From: Prunella strophiata
Taxonomy: Eukaryota > Chordata > Aves > Passeriformes > Prunellidae
Direction of reading: 5' to 3'
Length of the DNA: 64,000 nucleotides
NCBI GenBank assembly: GCA_036583965.1
Contig: JAZBQD010000015.1
Coordinates: 21,047,310 to 21,111,309 of the forward strand
The translations under genes were made by a program, and so were the position numbers. How positions within the stretch are numbered: position 1 is the first letter of the stretch; the number at the start of each line of letters is the position of its first letter. Shown piece after piece: positions 51,740 through 64,000 of this stretch. Below the pieces are notes generated by a model. The model was not told the DNA's origin. It was given only the letters and a program-made list of their open reading frames with translations, and made no database searches.

Positions 51740-52344
51740 GTACAAATGTGGCCTTTTAGGAGAAACTGGTATGTCATGTTTTTAAAGGATGTGGCATATT
51801 TGCATGGCTTTCAACAGCAGAACTGTTGAAGCAAACTTTGCAAGAAAAGCATCTCATGCACAAGGCCTTGTTTCCATCTCTTGCTAGTATCAGTGGGCTG
51901 TCAGAGTGTCCTTGGCAATGATTCCAATTCTCCTTTCCTTCCAAGATATACTTTAAATTTTTTATTTAAACACAAACCCTGCTTGATTTATAATGAAATC
52001 ATGTGTTGGAACTCACTGATAGTCAATCCAATTGATTTCTCTTTGCCTGTAAGCCATTCCTAATACCTTGGCAACACTAGCTGAATAGCCACTGTTTTAT
52101 TGGTGTTGTCTAGCACAAATAAAGACCTTCACCACTGCTGGCAAGCAATAAAGAGATGAAAAACAGACAGAAGGGGAGAAGAACTGCTCTGTCTCATGAG
52201 AAGTTTGCACAGTGCTCAAGCTTTAATCTAAACTAGACCTCTCCCTTCATGATGGAATGTCATCCAGGGAATAGATAACAAGAAGAATGCATGTACAGAA
52301 AACACTGAAATTCTTGAACATAAGCATTAGCAAAGCTCATTTTC

Positions 52345-52425
52345 TTTTTTTTTTTTTTTTTTTTTAACTTGAATAACTTCTATGCATCCTAGCCATACTG
52401 GGGCTTTCCATTTTTTTTTTTTTTT
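52345..52425. repeat. Two T homopolymers (21 and 15 bases)
   Basis: T-runs at 52345-52365 and 52411-52425 are separated by 45 bp of unique sequence. On the VPS13B strand they are A-runs and do not form a splice acceptor. Confidence 0.9.
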
Positions 52426-53267
52426 ACATTAAATAATTTTCCATCTGCCCTTCTGATGACACTTAACACAAAATGTGAAACTGTTGATTTCTTCTCCCTA
52501 TACCCACTAGCTATTATTTTCCAACAATGTACACCTGCTGCATGTTGCAATACACCTCTAGTACCCTTTACAGTCCTGTACCAATTTTGCTCTTCCCAGG
52601 AGGTAGTTTTTAAGGGAAATTATCCTTATGAGTTGACAAAAATTTTCTGATATCTTCCCTATATAAAATGTACTTGAGCAACAAACTAATGGAAAAAACT
52701 CAGCCAATACCTTTTGTGTGTAACCTGCTTCACAGATTGATTCTTAACTAGCTGAACAACACACCAGCAAAAGTGACTGTTAAATGTGAGTACCTGAAAG
52801 TAACCATGGCAAAAGTAGGGAAATGGATGCTTAGTGGCAATTTGGTGTCTTGGAAATCTGGCTAAGAGAACTCAGCTCAACTTTCTTATTATAGATAGTC
52901 TACAGATTGCATTTTCAGGTTTCTTTATGAGAAGCTTGTGAATACAATGCTTTGTTATACTGCATCTCTTCTCAACACCTTTCCATCACAAACTTTTAAA
53001 AAATATTGCTGGAAATCATTAAAGGATTCCCATTTTAGGAACTGAAAATAGGCTTATCTACCTCTGGCTGGACTGCCTTTAGAATCAAATGCTACACAAA
53101 AATTCTTTCTCCAGCAGAGAAGGAACATTTCAGCTCATGACCTTTCTCAGTTGGCAATTTGAAAACACACCTGAACACTTCAAATGGTGGAATGGTAAAA
53201 TATTAAGATTATCTATAATATCTATATATTAAAAGTTACACTATTTCTGTAGACACTTTGTACTAAC

Positions 53268-53394
53268 CTCTGAGTGTAAATTCTCTGCAGCATCAATTTT
53301 TGTAAAAATAATGGCAGGAGCTGCAGTTATTCGAACGGTGAAATCTGTTAAAATTGGAGTTAAAATAGCTCTCCTTTCCTGGTGCCGCCTTATG
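53268..53394 (-). CDS. VPS13B: VPS13B internal exon B
   Basis: This 127-bp exon encodes about 42 residues of VPS13B. On the minus strand it opens after TTTCCTAG with C, which completes the serine codon split by exon A. It continues IRRHQERRAILTPIL, then a hydrophobic-alternating stretch FTVRITAAPAIIFTKI typical of the beta-strand lining of VPS13 lipid grooves (the structural reading is inferred). It ends with ENLHSE before the donor GTTAGT. Phase changes from 2 at the start to 0 at the end, so skipping this exon would shift the frame. The match to vertebrate VPS13B is from recalled family sequence, supported by exact phase continuity with both neighbours. Confidence 0.93.
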
Positions 53395-54129
53395 CTAGGA
53401 AACAAAGGGAAAGAAAAGAAAAGATTAAATTACATTATAAATTGTCAAGAGGCAAAAACTTTCCATATTATTCTTAAAATCCAGCACATAGCAAAAAACT
53501 TCTTCAATACTAGTTGGGCATTTGATTGCTACCTTAATAATCTTTAAATATCATTATTGTAAATCATATTAATTCCAATCCTGAAGGCAGACTTCTATCT
53601 TCATTTCACAGGATAAGTATGTCTAAATATTTGACTCTTCAACCTATCTCCAGGTAGACAAGTTTGACACTTGACACTGCTTCTTCTCCTCTTTAATGCA
53701 CTATACACAATAATTTTAGGAAAAATGCAAACTTTATTACCAGTATTTTTAAAACTTGCCTGTGGATGCCCTTCACTTTATAAATGGCTGTTTTGAAGCC
53801 TACGTAATATTTGAATTTGTGCATTCAAAGACTGTGTTGAAGAAATATGCACAAAACTGACACAAAAATTAAATACATGAAAAATTAAACTAGCAAATCC
53901 CATGCAACACTAGGACTCCCACACAAAATCAGTAACTATTGCCCAAGATATTTAGAATTATTTGAAAAACAGGAATGTCAGTCTTCCTTCACTCCTTCTG
54001 TCACTGCTTGTTCTTGGTGCTTTTTCAGCTAAATATCAAACTTACCAAGAATATTTGTGACATTAAACTTGATAACTGCATTTATTGTTTAGCCAGGTGT
54101 TTAGTTTTGAGTTTTTGGTTGGTTTCTCT

Positions 54130-54166
54130 CCCCCCCATCCCACCATTTCCCCCCCTGCCCCACCCC
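54130..54166 (-). other. G-quadruplex motif on the VPS13B sense strand
   Basis: On the minus strand the G-runs are G4, G4, G7, G3 and G7 with loops T, CA, AAATGGT and AT. This satisfies the usual four-run short-loop rule with one run spare. In VPS13B pre-mRNA it would be an RNA G-quadruplex candidate inside the intron between exons A and B. Confidence 0.8.
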
Positions 54167-55934
54167 AAACCAAACAGTAAGCCTAGAAGCACAACTGTTA
54201 TAGGTGGATCACTAATAGCTTATGACAACACATTCCAAATGGTCAGAATCTTCTGGGTCAGGTCAAATAAACTATTGCCACAAAATGCCATCTGAGAGCC
54301 TCTGATGAGGGGAAAAAAATTTAATGGGATCAAGATGGTGTTCAGCCCCTTAAAAGAGGATACACTTCAAATTCCAGGGAGACTCCTTCCATCAAGATAG
54401 TTTTTGATAATTCTTTTTACCTATTATTGTTTGTAGCAACATCAAATACCCGTATTTCACCAAGGATAATTCCAAAAATCATCATAAAGTTCTAGGTCTA
54501 AGGTAAGTTTTCCTGTGCTTACAAAACAGAAAATTGTCAGCTATGAACTGATGCAAGTTTAAAGAACAAACTACATGGCCTTAGAGAAGAAGTTAATAGA
54601 TCCATGTAGAACTCTTCATCAGCATGCCAGTTACATCTTCCTGTATCACCTTTAGTTTTGCCAACTCTAATGGAGACATGGCAGTTCAGGCATCAGTGTA
54701 AATCACACAAGTGAGCCAGACATGAACTGTGCAATTAGAATCAGTGCCTATCATCAGCTGGAGTTATCCATGTCAGTGTTATTAACCAATATGCTTGTTT
54801 GCCTGTCTTTGCAGAAATTACTTGACTGCATGCAGAACAGGTATTGAAATCTCTTGATTAAGAAGGGGTATTGTGATGCTCAGTCTAGTAATGGTTCTGT
54901 AATGGGCTCTATAGAAAAGCAAACAATCTCAAATGCTGATGGTTTGTAAACCAAGAGTTAAATCATAACCTGAGGTGGAATTCAGTCAACTGCAAAAGAT
55001 ACAAAATTCATACTGCAGAAGATACAGAATTCATTTTAATGCTTAGACTATTTCAATTTTGATGCTTCAAATCTACTAATAATTTTTTAAGGGTCCTCAA
55101 AACATGTAAAAAGGATGGTGATCTATAAGGGAATATAAATTATATAGTGGAGGTAGGCCTTAAAGCTTTTAAATTTATTTAGGCCAACAGTATACAGAAG
55201 TTAAGAGCAGATGCCACAGAGCCAGTATTGGCAGAGCACACCTCTAATAAACTTTTGCTTCAAATGGCCCTCACTGCTGAGGAGGCTGCACACTATCATA
55301 AGAAGTGTGCACCTTAAGAGTAAGCCAATAAGTGAGTGGAGAAAACTGCAATCTTACCTTAAAAGCTTTAACATTTTGGTTAGCTATATCTTTGTTGATC
55401 TCTAATGATGGCTTTTAGAATAAGGTTGTTCTCATTAGATCCCCAAATTAGAAATCAGACTTGTTAGTGGATAGATCTTCAACTTGAGAAAATGGTCTTA
55501 GATTTGGGAGTTCTACAATTGTTTCTGTCCCTGCCACCACCTTAATTTTAGATTTAAACCAAATTATTTTCTACCCAGTTCCTATTTCCCCTTCTCAATG
55601 GGATGAGAAAGAAATGCATTTTTCTTTCAGGACAACGGAAGAGCTAAATAGGAGAATAATTCCATGAAAGAACATGCAGCTATACTTTCTAGCTATACTA
55701 GAAAACTTCTACTTGAAGTTTCTTGAAATGCTAGTAAGTATGATTTTAATATATGAAACAGAACTGTAAAAGCAAGTTATTTGCTTTTATAATTGACTCT
55801 CTTCAATCACTGACCAAATTATTTTTCTGCTTAGGCATATTCCCATTTCTTAATTTTCATACTTTATACTAGTAGATACCCAGTACACTGCATCTTACAG
55901 GAAATTTTTTTTTGTAATATATATTGATTGCTGC

Positions 55935-55954
55935 TTTATTTTATTTTATTTTTA
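55935..55954. repeat. (TTTTA)n short tandem repeat
   Basis: About three TTTTA units end in a short T and A run. Confidence 0.85.
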
Positions 55955-56479
55955 AAACCATCATTATTATGTGCTATCCCTGTCCAGCTCTACTTACTAC
56001 TTTTTGAATTTCTTGTGGGTGAATTTGAACCTCAGCCAAATCAAGTATTAGGAAAATAATTGTAAGTACAAACAGAAGGCAAACAGAGCACAGTAAATAA
56101 TGAAGGGAGAGGATATGAGAAAGAGTACAAAAGGAACAAAGAAACAAATTCCACTTTGAATTATTGAGTCTTCCACACTGCACCTAAGTGCAATGCTAAC
56201 TTAACACAGGTGTACGCCACATGAGCTTATGAAAAAACTTGATTGTGAAGAGCGTAATGATGGCTCTGTGTCTGCAGCACATTCATTCCGTGGTTCATTT
56301 ATGCATCTGTTATATATTTGTCTTGGAAAAAAAAGGAAAAGCTAGTATTTTAAAGATGTTAAAGCAGTTGATCATCTACACTTAAAAGTAAATGCATTTG
56401 AAAGGCCATATGCTAACGCAAAGGAACAAGGCAGTTAAGCAACTGTGATAAGGTTTGGAGGTGCCTTAGTGCAGAATTT

Positions 56480-57000
56480 GGGCTTTATCTGCACAATAAA
56501 ACAAACCCTGGTTATGGACCACAGATCCACATTGCAAAAGCACAGGGTGAAAATGGTCTCTGTCCTCAAAGGCTTACAATTTAAGTATAAGAAAAAACAC
56601 ACCCACAGACAGGGAAGTAAAAGTAAACTACTAACAGCAGCATAGGTAATGATATCCATACAGTGGCAACCTGTCTTATGGTTTTTATATTACAGTATAA
56701 TAGAAATTAATTCTTTTGAAGGATTTCAAATAAAGCATTGCAATAACAGTGTGAATGTTCACAGCAAACACCTTTATAACACACAGGAGTGAGCAAGGCA
56801 GTGCCTCTTCAAAACACTGAATGCTTTGGTCTTGGTAAGTGGCATGATGAGGTCTGATAAACAGGGAGTGTAGATGAGTCAAAGCAAATGAAAGAAGACA
56901 TGAAAAGGGAAATGGATAGACAGGGGGTCTGGAAGTACTGCAAAAGCAAGGACATCTAATGATTAATATGACAAAAAATGTTGTGGGAAGAAGAGAGAAA
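56480..57000 (+). mobile_element. Ancient amniote interspersed repeat, family unassigned
   Basis: TCTGTCCTCAAAGGCTTACA followed by ATTTAAGTATAAG matches an old repeat phrase I remember from turtle and bird genomes (CCCTGCCCCAAAGAGTTTACAATCTAAGTATAAG). The flanking GCAAAAGCACAGGGTGAAAA and the downstream AGGGAGTGTAGATGAGTC also fit that element. I cannot name the family with certainty. The right edge is approximate. Confidence 0.5.
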
Positions 57001-60000
57001 AAAATGTGAAGAACAGAATTTTGCAATGGAAGCAACGACACTTGATTATATCAAATCAAATCATCAGTATTTGATTATATCCAGTCAGAAGCACGTTGAA
57101 TTTATACAGAGGAAGGACTGCCAAAGGGATGATGTTGCCCTAATTAAGTAGACGCGATGATGTGAGACTGGATAAGCTGAGAAAATGCACAAGCAGGACT
57201 AAGTCCTACTACTTTGACTCTCACGTGGAAAACACTAACAAACAGAAAACATAGGCCAGTATCAGCTAAACATAACCTAGATGTGAAATTTGGAAATGTT
57301 TACCTTATTATTAATTGCATTTTTTTCTTAATAATATCTTACTGAATTTAGACTTTGAGCCCTCATATACTTAAAAATCCACTAAGTCAGGGAGAAACTT
57401 GTACACATTCAATACATGAATAACAATCAAAAGCATATTTGCACCATGTAATTTTACTAGCTACAGAAAGATGAGCCCTCATGGAGAATTTTGTGATGTG
57501 AAAAAGAAAAAAACATATTAGCATGAAATAGGTCACATAATCAAAGTGTTCTCTAGTAGTGTTGAGGCATGCAAAACGTCAAAAGATGTTATTTAAGACA
57601 GCATGTTAACTTGAGACTTAAGAAAGAATTTTCTCTTGCAGGCTTCCCATGTAGCTGTTTAAATCAGCTAATCCCTGATATACAAATGTATTAGGAATGT
57701 ATTAGGATATCTAACTACTAATTACTAATTCATATCCTTTCAGCTTTCTGAGGTGTTGCAAAGACATGCCACATGGCAGTAAAATATCATAGCAACATTT
57801 TGAGGACCATTTAATAACCAAAATTAGAAAATAAAGAAGTGTACACTACCTGGCTGTAAAGAATTACTATTTCTGTATTGCAAGACCTCAGAAAAGCTAA
57901 TTTCTATCCTATGAAGAATGCTGTGCAGCATTTCTTTGCTGTGGATTAATATAAAAAATAGAACAGCCCATCTTATTGAGAAAGGCTGTGTACAGTATGA
58001 ATACAAGCACAACACAAGGTACCACAAAACACAACAACTAAAATAAATTACTGAAAAAAATGCATTGCATTTTATTCCAAAAGATTCAAGGGGAATGCCC
58101 CTACTTCCTTACACAAAGATCTAGAGATCAATTTTTTTCTGATCTTTCTCATTAGAACTTGGCAAGCTGCCAAGAACTTTCCAAAAAGCATGAAAATGAA
58201 AACTATTCAAAGAAAAATCTGCAGGAAACTGTTCTGAGGATCCTTGCAGTGGTATTTTGTTCAGTTTTGTACAACAGATCATTGGCTCCCTGATGTACTC
58301 CATGAGAGCTGTTCCAGATGGTGGCATGCCAAGGACAAAACTGTAACGCAGTATATTGCCACACTCAATTCATTACCACACAGAGAAGTAATGCGTTTAA
58401 GCTCAATTATTTTTTTTTTTTTAAACAAAGTTTATTCAGGCTGCAGGAAGCAGAAGTTGCTGCTGGGAGCTGTAGAAGGATTGCACAGGGATGGGGGCGA
58501 GGCCTCAAGAGAGGATATATTTCTTTATTTCCTTCAGGGCTGTTGTTTTTTCCATTGAGTGGAGGGAGAGGGAGGAGGAGATCTGCAAGCTGAAAAAGCA
58601 GTTTTCAATCAAGAAAACTTCTTTCAGTTAAGTACTCCCAGCTCCCCACATGCTGTTTGGTAAAGGGAATAAATGTGGACAGGTTTCATTTGTACATAAC
58701 CTTATTAGAACTGTCTGACTGTTTCCAGTATTCTTTTTATATATTACACCATTAGGGAGCTTTTTATAACATCCATGGTGAAGTATAAACATTTCATAAT
58801 GGAAAGAGTTATGACCCCTCATCCTCAGTACAGCACAGCATCTAGACAGTTTATTCTGCAAGACTGCATCCACCCTACCAGAGAGCTCCAGTTCCCCCAT
58901 TCTCCTTGGCATGACCTGCAGAGACACAGGAGGCATCACACCAGCATTTCACTATAGCCCCTCCTGAAGAATCTTACACTGAACACCAGCAAGTATTCAA
59001 CAACTTAGCCTTAGAGTATGACAGCTTGCTTTTCAAACTGCAGTGTAAAGGTTATGGGGGAAAAAAATCAACCCCTTAATGTATTAAGTACTAGAAGAAC
59101 TGAACTCTGGAAAAAGTGGTGCAAAAATTCAAAGGATTTACTTTCAGAGTAAAGATTGCTAAAGCATTTAAATGATAAATTATGTCAAAGGCCTTCAGAT
59201 GCTTGTTTGTGTGATATCCATAGATCTCCGACTTACAATGGTTTGGTTTTCATACATATTTTTAAAACTAGGCCAAATTTCAATTGTAGATTAAATTAAA
59301 ATATAATTTATTTTAAAATTTTTGCAATTTTATTTTTAAATAATCCAATAATGCTTTTAAAAATGGGAATGGAAGAGGAATGTCAGGTATCTATGCTGAA
59401 GTTTTCTGCAAAGTAACTATGAAAAACCTGGGTATAGGTTGGATTCTATACTGCCCCACATAGCATTAAAGTATTACAAAAATGAGGGAAACAGATTCCA
59501 AAGAAGAATCTTTAAATCCAGTGATCCTAATATACCAGAGCACTAGGTAAGAACAAACAGAAGTATACTAAAATCAAACTAATAAATTAACCCTAAGATA
59601 ACTCAGCAAAAATCATTCATTATGTTCCAGGTTAAACATATCTAAGAAACTTAAAGAAATCTAAAAAATGGTATCAAAATTAGATTAAGGCATAAAGCTT
59701 TTGTGGCATTTGCAGTAAATATTAAGATAACCTTAACCCTGGAAACAGGAAGCACCGTGTGAAACATCCAGCAGCTGCCCTCTTGGTGCATGGTGGAAAT
59801 AGTGCCATGGATGGCAGAGCTCAGTGCAGGTTCTTCCAGTTCTCAACACATCCCTTCCACAGGTCATAAAATAAACTCAGATATAGCATAACTGACTGAT
59901 AACTAAAAAGCAAAAATGCAAAGACCCTGAAAAAGTTTTAGTAAATATGTAAAATTTAAAACCAAAAGGGTAAGAAAGCATTCATACTTTTTCTTGAAAA

Positions 60001-61670
60001 CAAGCTGGAATTAAAATTCTGTAATTGCACAACAGAAAGGAAAATCTAATGTATTTAATTACAACTGTTCTAAATTAAAACCCAAGTAGAAGATTCATTT
60101 AAAAGCAATTTTAAACCAAACATACTTATTTGTATTCTAATAAAACTTCATTTTGGAAGTCTGCTGAGGAAGAATGTCCAAGCAGTTATAGGAAAAAAAA
60201 CCAAAAAAGAGAACTCGTGATTGTCTGCAACAGCTGCCTCCCTTGTCCAATTAGCTTTGCAGGAATCCCTCTGAATTTCCTATCTGAATCTACAACCATA
60301 AAGCTCAGACCCAGAGTGTGCTGGCAGTAGGATTTCAGTCACCAATGGCAAGGAAAAGGAAAGGCAATCTCTCAGTGGCTGGTTTTACTATGTCAGCTTA
60401 AGTTGCAAATTGGCTGCAAGTTCTTTGGAGATTAACATAATCTTATTTTTCAAGATATTCCAGTGGATGTGGAATTTTGGGACAAAGAACCTCATGATGA
60501 ATTTGTCCAACATCAAGACCCAACTAGAAAGTCATACACACTTTTTAAGGCTAGGAATTTCAAATAAAAAACCTCTATGGAATTATATGAGTTAAAAAGA
60601 TAAATCATTAAAAGACAGTAAAGAACCACATGATCTTATAAGTGAAGACCAGAGTCTATTTCTGTGTTAAAATTTTTATCTGCTCTCCTGTGACTCCTTG
60701 TCATTTTATAATTTCTTTGGTTAGAACTGTTTTCCCTGCCCTCTCTTTTTCAATGATAAACTGGAATTTATTATTGACCACATCTTTTTCCTGCATGCTC
60801 TCCTCCAGAGTGAGCTTATCTGCCCTCTTGGCCTTGCATCAATACATCACTTACAAAGCTCAGTCTGCGTGCCATCCTCATGTAGCCTTTGCTACAACTT
60901 GCCTTACTTTTAGAAAAATCTGTCCTCTTATCTCCCATTTTTCTGAAAATTAAACCAGAAGTAGTTACTTCTGGATGATTCTGCCTGTTTTTCTAACTCA
61001 CTTTTAGGAATTCATCCCTAAATGGAGATAGGAATCATACTTTAGGAACCATGAAATTATGCACACATTTCATAAAAATCAGATTGTTTCTGCATTAATT
61101 AGATAGAAAGGACTTTTATATGAAAATAAATAGCTAAATATATAGGCAAAGGGCATTTACTAGCAGAAATGCTTCTAAATCCACAAAATTACTTTTGAAA
61201 ACTTGCTCTTGGCCATCAGACCTTATTCCTGCCAGTTTGAAAACTGAAATCTGCTATACAGTCTGTAAAATTTAGCTTTAAACTACTTGCATGAATTTTT
61301 AAGTATAAATAAGTAAATTAAAACCAAAATAAATATTTAAAATCTTCACAAATTACCAATTAACCCCCCCAGTTTTATATTTGAAAATGTCAAAATAGCA
61401 GGCAAGTGTATGCATGCTTTGTCTTACAACCCTGTTTAATCAGAGGGTGGGGCTTTGTGTGCACATATACAATACCCAATAAAGGAGACTTAGCTGAAAT
61501 ATCTAATTCTCAAAATTCATCTGGTTTTAGTTACAGAAGTGCAAAAACCAGTTCAGAATCAATAGGAAATGTTCTACTTTATCCCTCTCTAATTTAGAAA
61601 TGTCTAAGCTGGTTTTACTCAAGCTTTGTAAAAGTACAAACAAAAGAAGTTTAGAAAAAAAGAAAAAATA

Positions 61671-61734
61671 CACCACCCCCAGCACCACCAAAACAAACCC
61701 CACACCCTAAAAAAACCCCAAAACAGAACCTCCC
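61671..61734. repeat. A/C-rich tract (G/T-rich on the VPS13B strand)
   Basis: CACCACCCCCAGCACCACC-type sequence is followed by C-runs separated by A-runs. The reverse strand has G4, G3, G4 and G5 runs with mostly longer loops, a weaker quadruplex candidate than the one at 54.1 kb. It lies about 290 bp downstream of the exon A donor. Confidence 0.75.
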
Positions 61735-62027
61735 ATTGCTTATAGAGACTGACAAGCTGAAGTCTCAGCACTGGAGTTATTTTTATGGACACACAGTAAG
61801 TCACTTGGAGAAGAGCTTATCATGAAAGCAAAGGCACACAGTAACTGGACAGTAACTACAGTGTAACAACAACAGTAAGATGCATTTCAAATGTGTAATC
61901 TAAAACTCCAGGGAAATGTGCTTGTAATGTAAAGCAAAATTATTTAATTCAAGTATACTGTGCATGCTCTCTGCAGGGTTTATGCTACGTAATTTCAGAA
62001 AAGAGTAAGTCTTAAAAAAATCCCTAC

Positions 62028-62231
62028 CTACTGGCCATGTTCCATTCAAGTGCTGGATTTTGAGAATTTCTCTCAGTCTCTGTCAAAACCCCTCCTTTTC
62101 CATTTTCCTTCTCTGGTTTCAACTGATTCCAATAAGCAGTACCAATGTTGATAGACTGAAGATCTATTTGATACTGTCTGTCTTCAACCTCTGATCCAGG
62201 GTCTCGAAGAATTCCTAGATTTAGTGCTCTC
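62028..62231 (-). CDS. VPS13B: VPS13B internal exon A (most 5' exon in the window)
   Basis: This 204-bp exon encodes about 67 residues of VPS13B, a VPS13-family bridge-like lipid-transfer protein that acts at the Golgi (loss causes Cohen syndrome in humans). On the minus strand it begins after a pyrimidine-rich stretch ending ACATTACAG and ends at AGTAG|GTAGGG. The first base completes a codon from an exon outside the window. The translation starts RALNLGILRDPGSEVEDRQY and ends LEWNMAS, with AG left for the next exon (a Ser codon when joined to its C). This matches my memory of vertebrate VPS13B, including the segment DLQSINIGTAYW. The donor GTAGGG is weaker than the usual GTAAGT. No named domain falls here; it is part of the long internal bridge region. 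The exon call is confident; residue numbering against human was not computed. Confidence 0.93.
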
Positions 62232-64000
62232 CTGTAATGTCAAAAAGAGAAAAAGAAATCACCAAAGGTCAAAATCAGACCAATCAGATATTCATTAAGA
62301 TCCAAATGAACAAAATGAAGGCACCAGTTTCGCCATTTTTGTCTACACTAAGCATTATTTTAATTTCAAATCTTCAAAAATACCCATCTGCCTCCTTCCT
62401 ATGGAATCCAATGGGAGATCTGCAAATGAATATATTCATTTTATTTGGTATATTCATACCAAAGTTGATATGAGATCAATGCATTGACTTCATTGCACTT
62501 CCAATCAGACTGGTACGAGCAGCCTTGTGGGGAAGTAGGACTGATTCATATCCACTGAATGGATACAGGATGTCACATTCAAGTCCTCAAAAAGAACAGC
62601 TACACACCAGTCTAACCACGAAGTATAACCAACTGTCCCACTGTCCAAATTCATCAAAGAATAAAAATTAAAAAGAATATTCCAAGATGATGGAAAAACA
62701 ATTCACTCCTTTTACCACTGTATTTCAGCACAGAGTTTTTTAAATAAAATTCTTCTAACGAGTGAGAAAAAAGCATTTTTGAGGAAACCACATTCCTTGT
62801 GGATAGCTTTAAAGTCTACAACGTTAGATTTTACAAAGTGCTTCAGTCTTGAGCTGAGTTTTGGAAATAGTCAGACTCAACTTCAGCAAAACATTCAAGA
62901 GCTATTAAATGAGTGGGGACTGCTGAGACCATTCAGTTTTACCTGGGACCAGTAACAGAGGAGTCTTCTACTGCCATTCATCTTCTGCTAATAAGCACTG
63001 GAAATACTTAAAAAAATTATCTTGCCCTTTCTATACTGGGAAGAATACAGCCTTCTGTGCACTGCTCATTTGATATTATAACAAAAATTCACCTTTATAT
63101 TATTGTTGTTTTTCAGAATGAGAGAGCAAGGGGATCTTAACTTTTTTTTCCTTCAATCCATGATCACAAATAGTAGTCTATTTTTATTGATTTTATACAT
63201 CTGTGTTGAAGCTTAAGCTTCTTATTTGCATATGACATCCCAATCTACTGTTCTGTTCAAGGTTGTTGTCTTGGGCCAAAATGATTTAGTACACAGCTGC
63301 TGTGTTCACAGAGAAATTAATAATTATGCAATTTGTGAGAATTTGATGGTACTAATCTAAACATAAATAACTACTGAAGTAGCTCATCCCAAACTGCAAA
63401 CTTAAGAGCACAGGTATGCAAACTATAGGTATGCAATCTGTTCCAAAGTGCAATCCCAGTGCTGCCCAAATCCAAATAAGAGTTCAAACTGCTAATACAC
63501 TGCCATTGTCACCAATGGAATATGTTAGCAATTAAGAAAATTAAGTAATTAATCATATGTACCCACAGAGGCATGTGGATGACAGGAAAACCATTTTGAT
63601 CAAGTCATTCCTGGTGAGGCAGTGTGATGGCATTGTTCAGTAGTCCCTATAACTTTCGTAAGTGCTTAGTAGAAACACACTGAAAATCTGTTATGTCAGT
63701 AGTGGTATTTCAAAATTAAATGTGGTTTCTTAAAACTTAAGAATGTGTTTGTCAACTTTCCACACAGAGAGGCCTAACCACAACCACTGTGCCTTTTATT
63801 ATTCTTTCTAAGGCATTATTTCATCAATATGAATGTTTTTTTTTTAAACCCCACCACAGTAGATTATTGTATGATCCAATGTCTATTTTCATACTTTGTC
63901 TAATACAAGGAAATACTGGAATATTTGTTCTGTGAAATATTACTTAAATAAAGCACCGAATTACATATTTTTGGAAATCTGCTTGTGTATGTAAAACAGA
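62232..64000 (-). other. VPS13B: VPS13B intron upstream of exon A (partial)
   Basis: This is intronic sequence running off the right edge of the window. The stretch next to exon A has a good pyrimidine tract on the minus strand (TTTCTTTTTCTCTTTTTGAC before the acceptor). I see no exon-like open frame with plausible splice sites, no CR1 fragment and no RNA gene. There is only AT-rich unique-looking sequence with a short T-run near 63840. Confidence 0.75.

Larger units (their letters stand above)
51587..53267 (-). other. VPS13B: VPS13B intron between exons B and C
   Basis: This 1681-bp intron is the shortest complete one in the window. It holds an AT-dinucleotide tract (51690-51739), close to exon C on the acceptor side of the intron, and two T homopolymers of 21 and 15 bases (52345-52365 and 52411-52425). 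Nothing else is recognised. Confidence 0.85.
53395..62027 (-). other. VPS13B: VPS13B intron between exons A and B
   Basis: This 8633-bp intron is bounded by GTAGGG and TTTCCTAG on the minus strand. It carries a strong G-run motif on the sense strand (54130-54166), a (TTTTA)n run near 55935, an ancient interspersed repeat at about 56480-57000, and an A/C-rich tract at 61671-61734. The many short open frames are not supported by homology or splice structure. No young CR1 copy is visible. Confidence 0.8.

Noticed and set aside
53855..53875. Partial resemblance to a miR-599 arm (TGTGTCAG on the minus strand)
   Set aside because: The match covers only the seed-like half, the 3' half differs, and no hairpin partner is evident nearby.
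56685..57041. 118-codon minus-strand open frame
   Set aside because: It overlaps a probable ancient repeat, has low-complexity hydrophobic content and no splice-compatible borders or VPS13B similarity.
1..64000. Intronic microRNAs miR-599 and miR-875, known from VPS13B introns in other vertebrates
   Set aside because: I looked by eye for their mature-arm sequences on the gene strand and found no adequate match; they may lie in an intron outside this window. A mature-sequence search would settle it.
1..64000. CRISPR arrays, bacterial operons, tRNA or rRNA genes, endogenous viral genes
   Set aside because: No regularly spaced repeats of the right form, no cloverleaf-like boxes and no viral protein similarity recognised; the context is a vertebrate intron.

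Overview
The window is vertebrate nuclear DNA, almost certainly from a bird. It is AT-rich and contains no bacterial-style operons. It carries many truncated CR1 LINE 3' ends that finish in the ATTCTRTG-type tail typical of avian CR1. I saw no Alu or L1 sequence. A songbird is plausible from the CR1 types, but the sequence alone does not prove it.

The one protein gene I can support is VPS13B (COH1), on the minus strand. VPS13B is a very large Golgi-associated bridge-like lipid-transfer protein. Six consecutive internal exons are visible, listed here in transcript order: 62231-62028, 53394-53268, 51586-51443, 26531-25828, 17375-17238 and 5001-4594. All have canonical GT-AG borders. Their reading phases join without a gap, giving about 574 residues from the middle-N-terminal part of the protein. 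The gene continues beyond both edges; its start, end, promoter and poly(A) signal are all outside. The remaining roughly 62 kb is intron.

The most notable coding feature is in the 704-bp exon. The reading frame hits a TAG after the residues KKP and resumes one base later. Both neighbouring exons fit only if this exon has one base fewer, so there is a single surplus base at 26151-26153. It may be an assembly error, a real disruptive allele, or (less likely) a recoded site.

The introns hold CR1 copies at about 6.7, 9.6-10.4, 33.8-34.4, 45.9-46.9, 48.5-48.8 and 49.1-49.5 kb on the plus strand, antisense to VPS13B. A shorter CR1 lies on the minus strand at 17.1 kb. Much older CR1-like or amniote-wide repeat relics lie at 27.7-28.4, 44.3 and 56.5-57.0 kb, and a MIR-like SINE at 16.15 kb. 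There is a three-copy 44-bp minisatellite, (CTA)n, (CA)n, (CAAAA)n and (TA)n tracts, several long homopolymers, a small CpG- and G-run-rich island near 21.1 kb, and a strong G-quadruplex motif at 54.1 kb. I found no convincing RNA gene, CRISPR array, viral insertion or second protein gene. I also found no evidence of a new multi-gene system.
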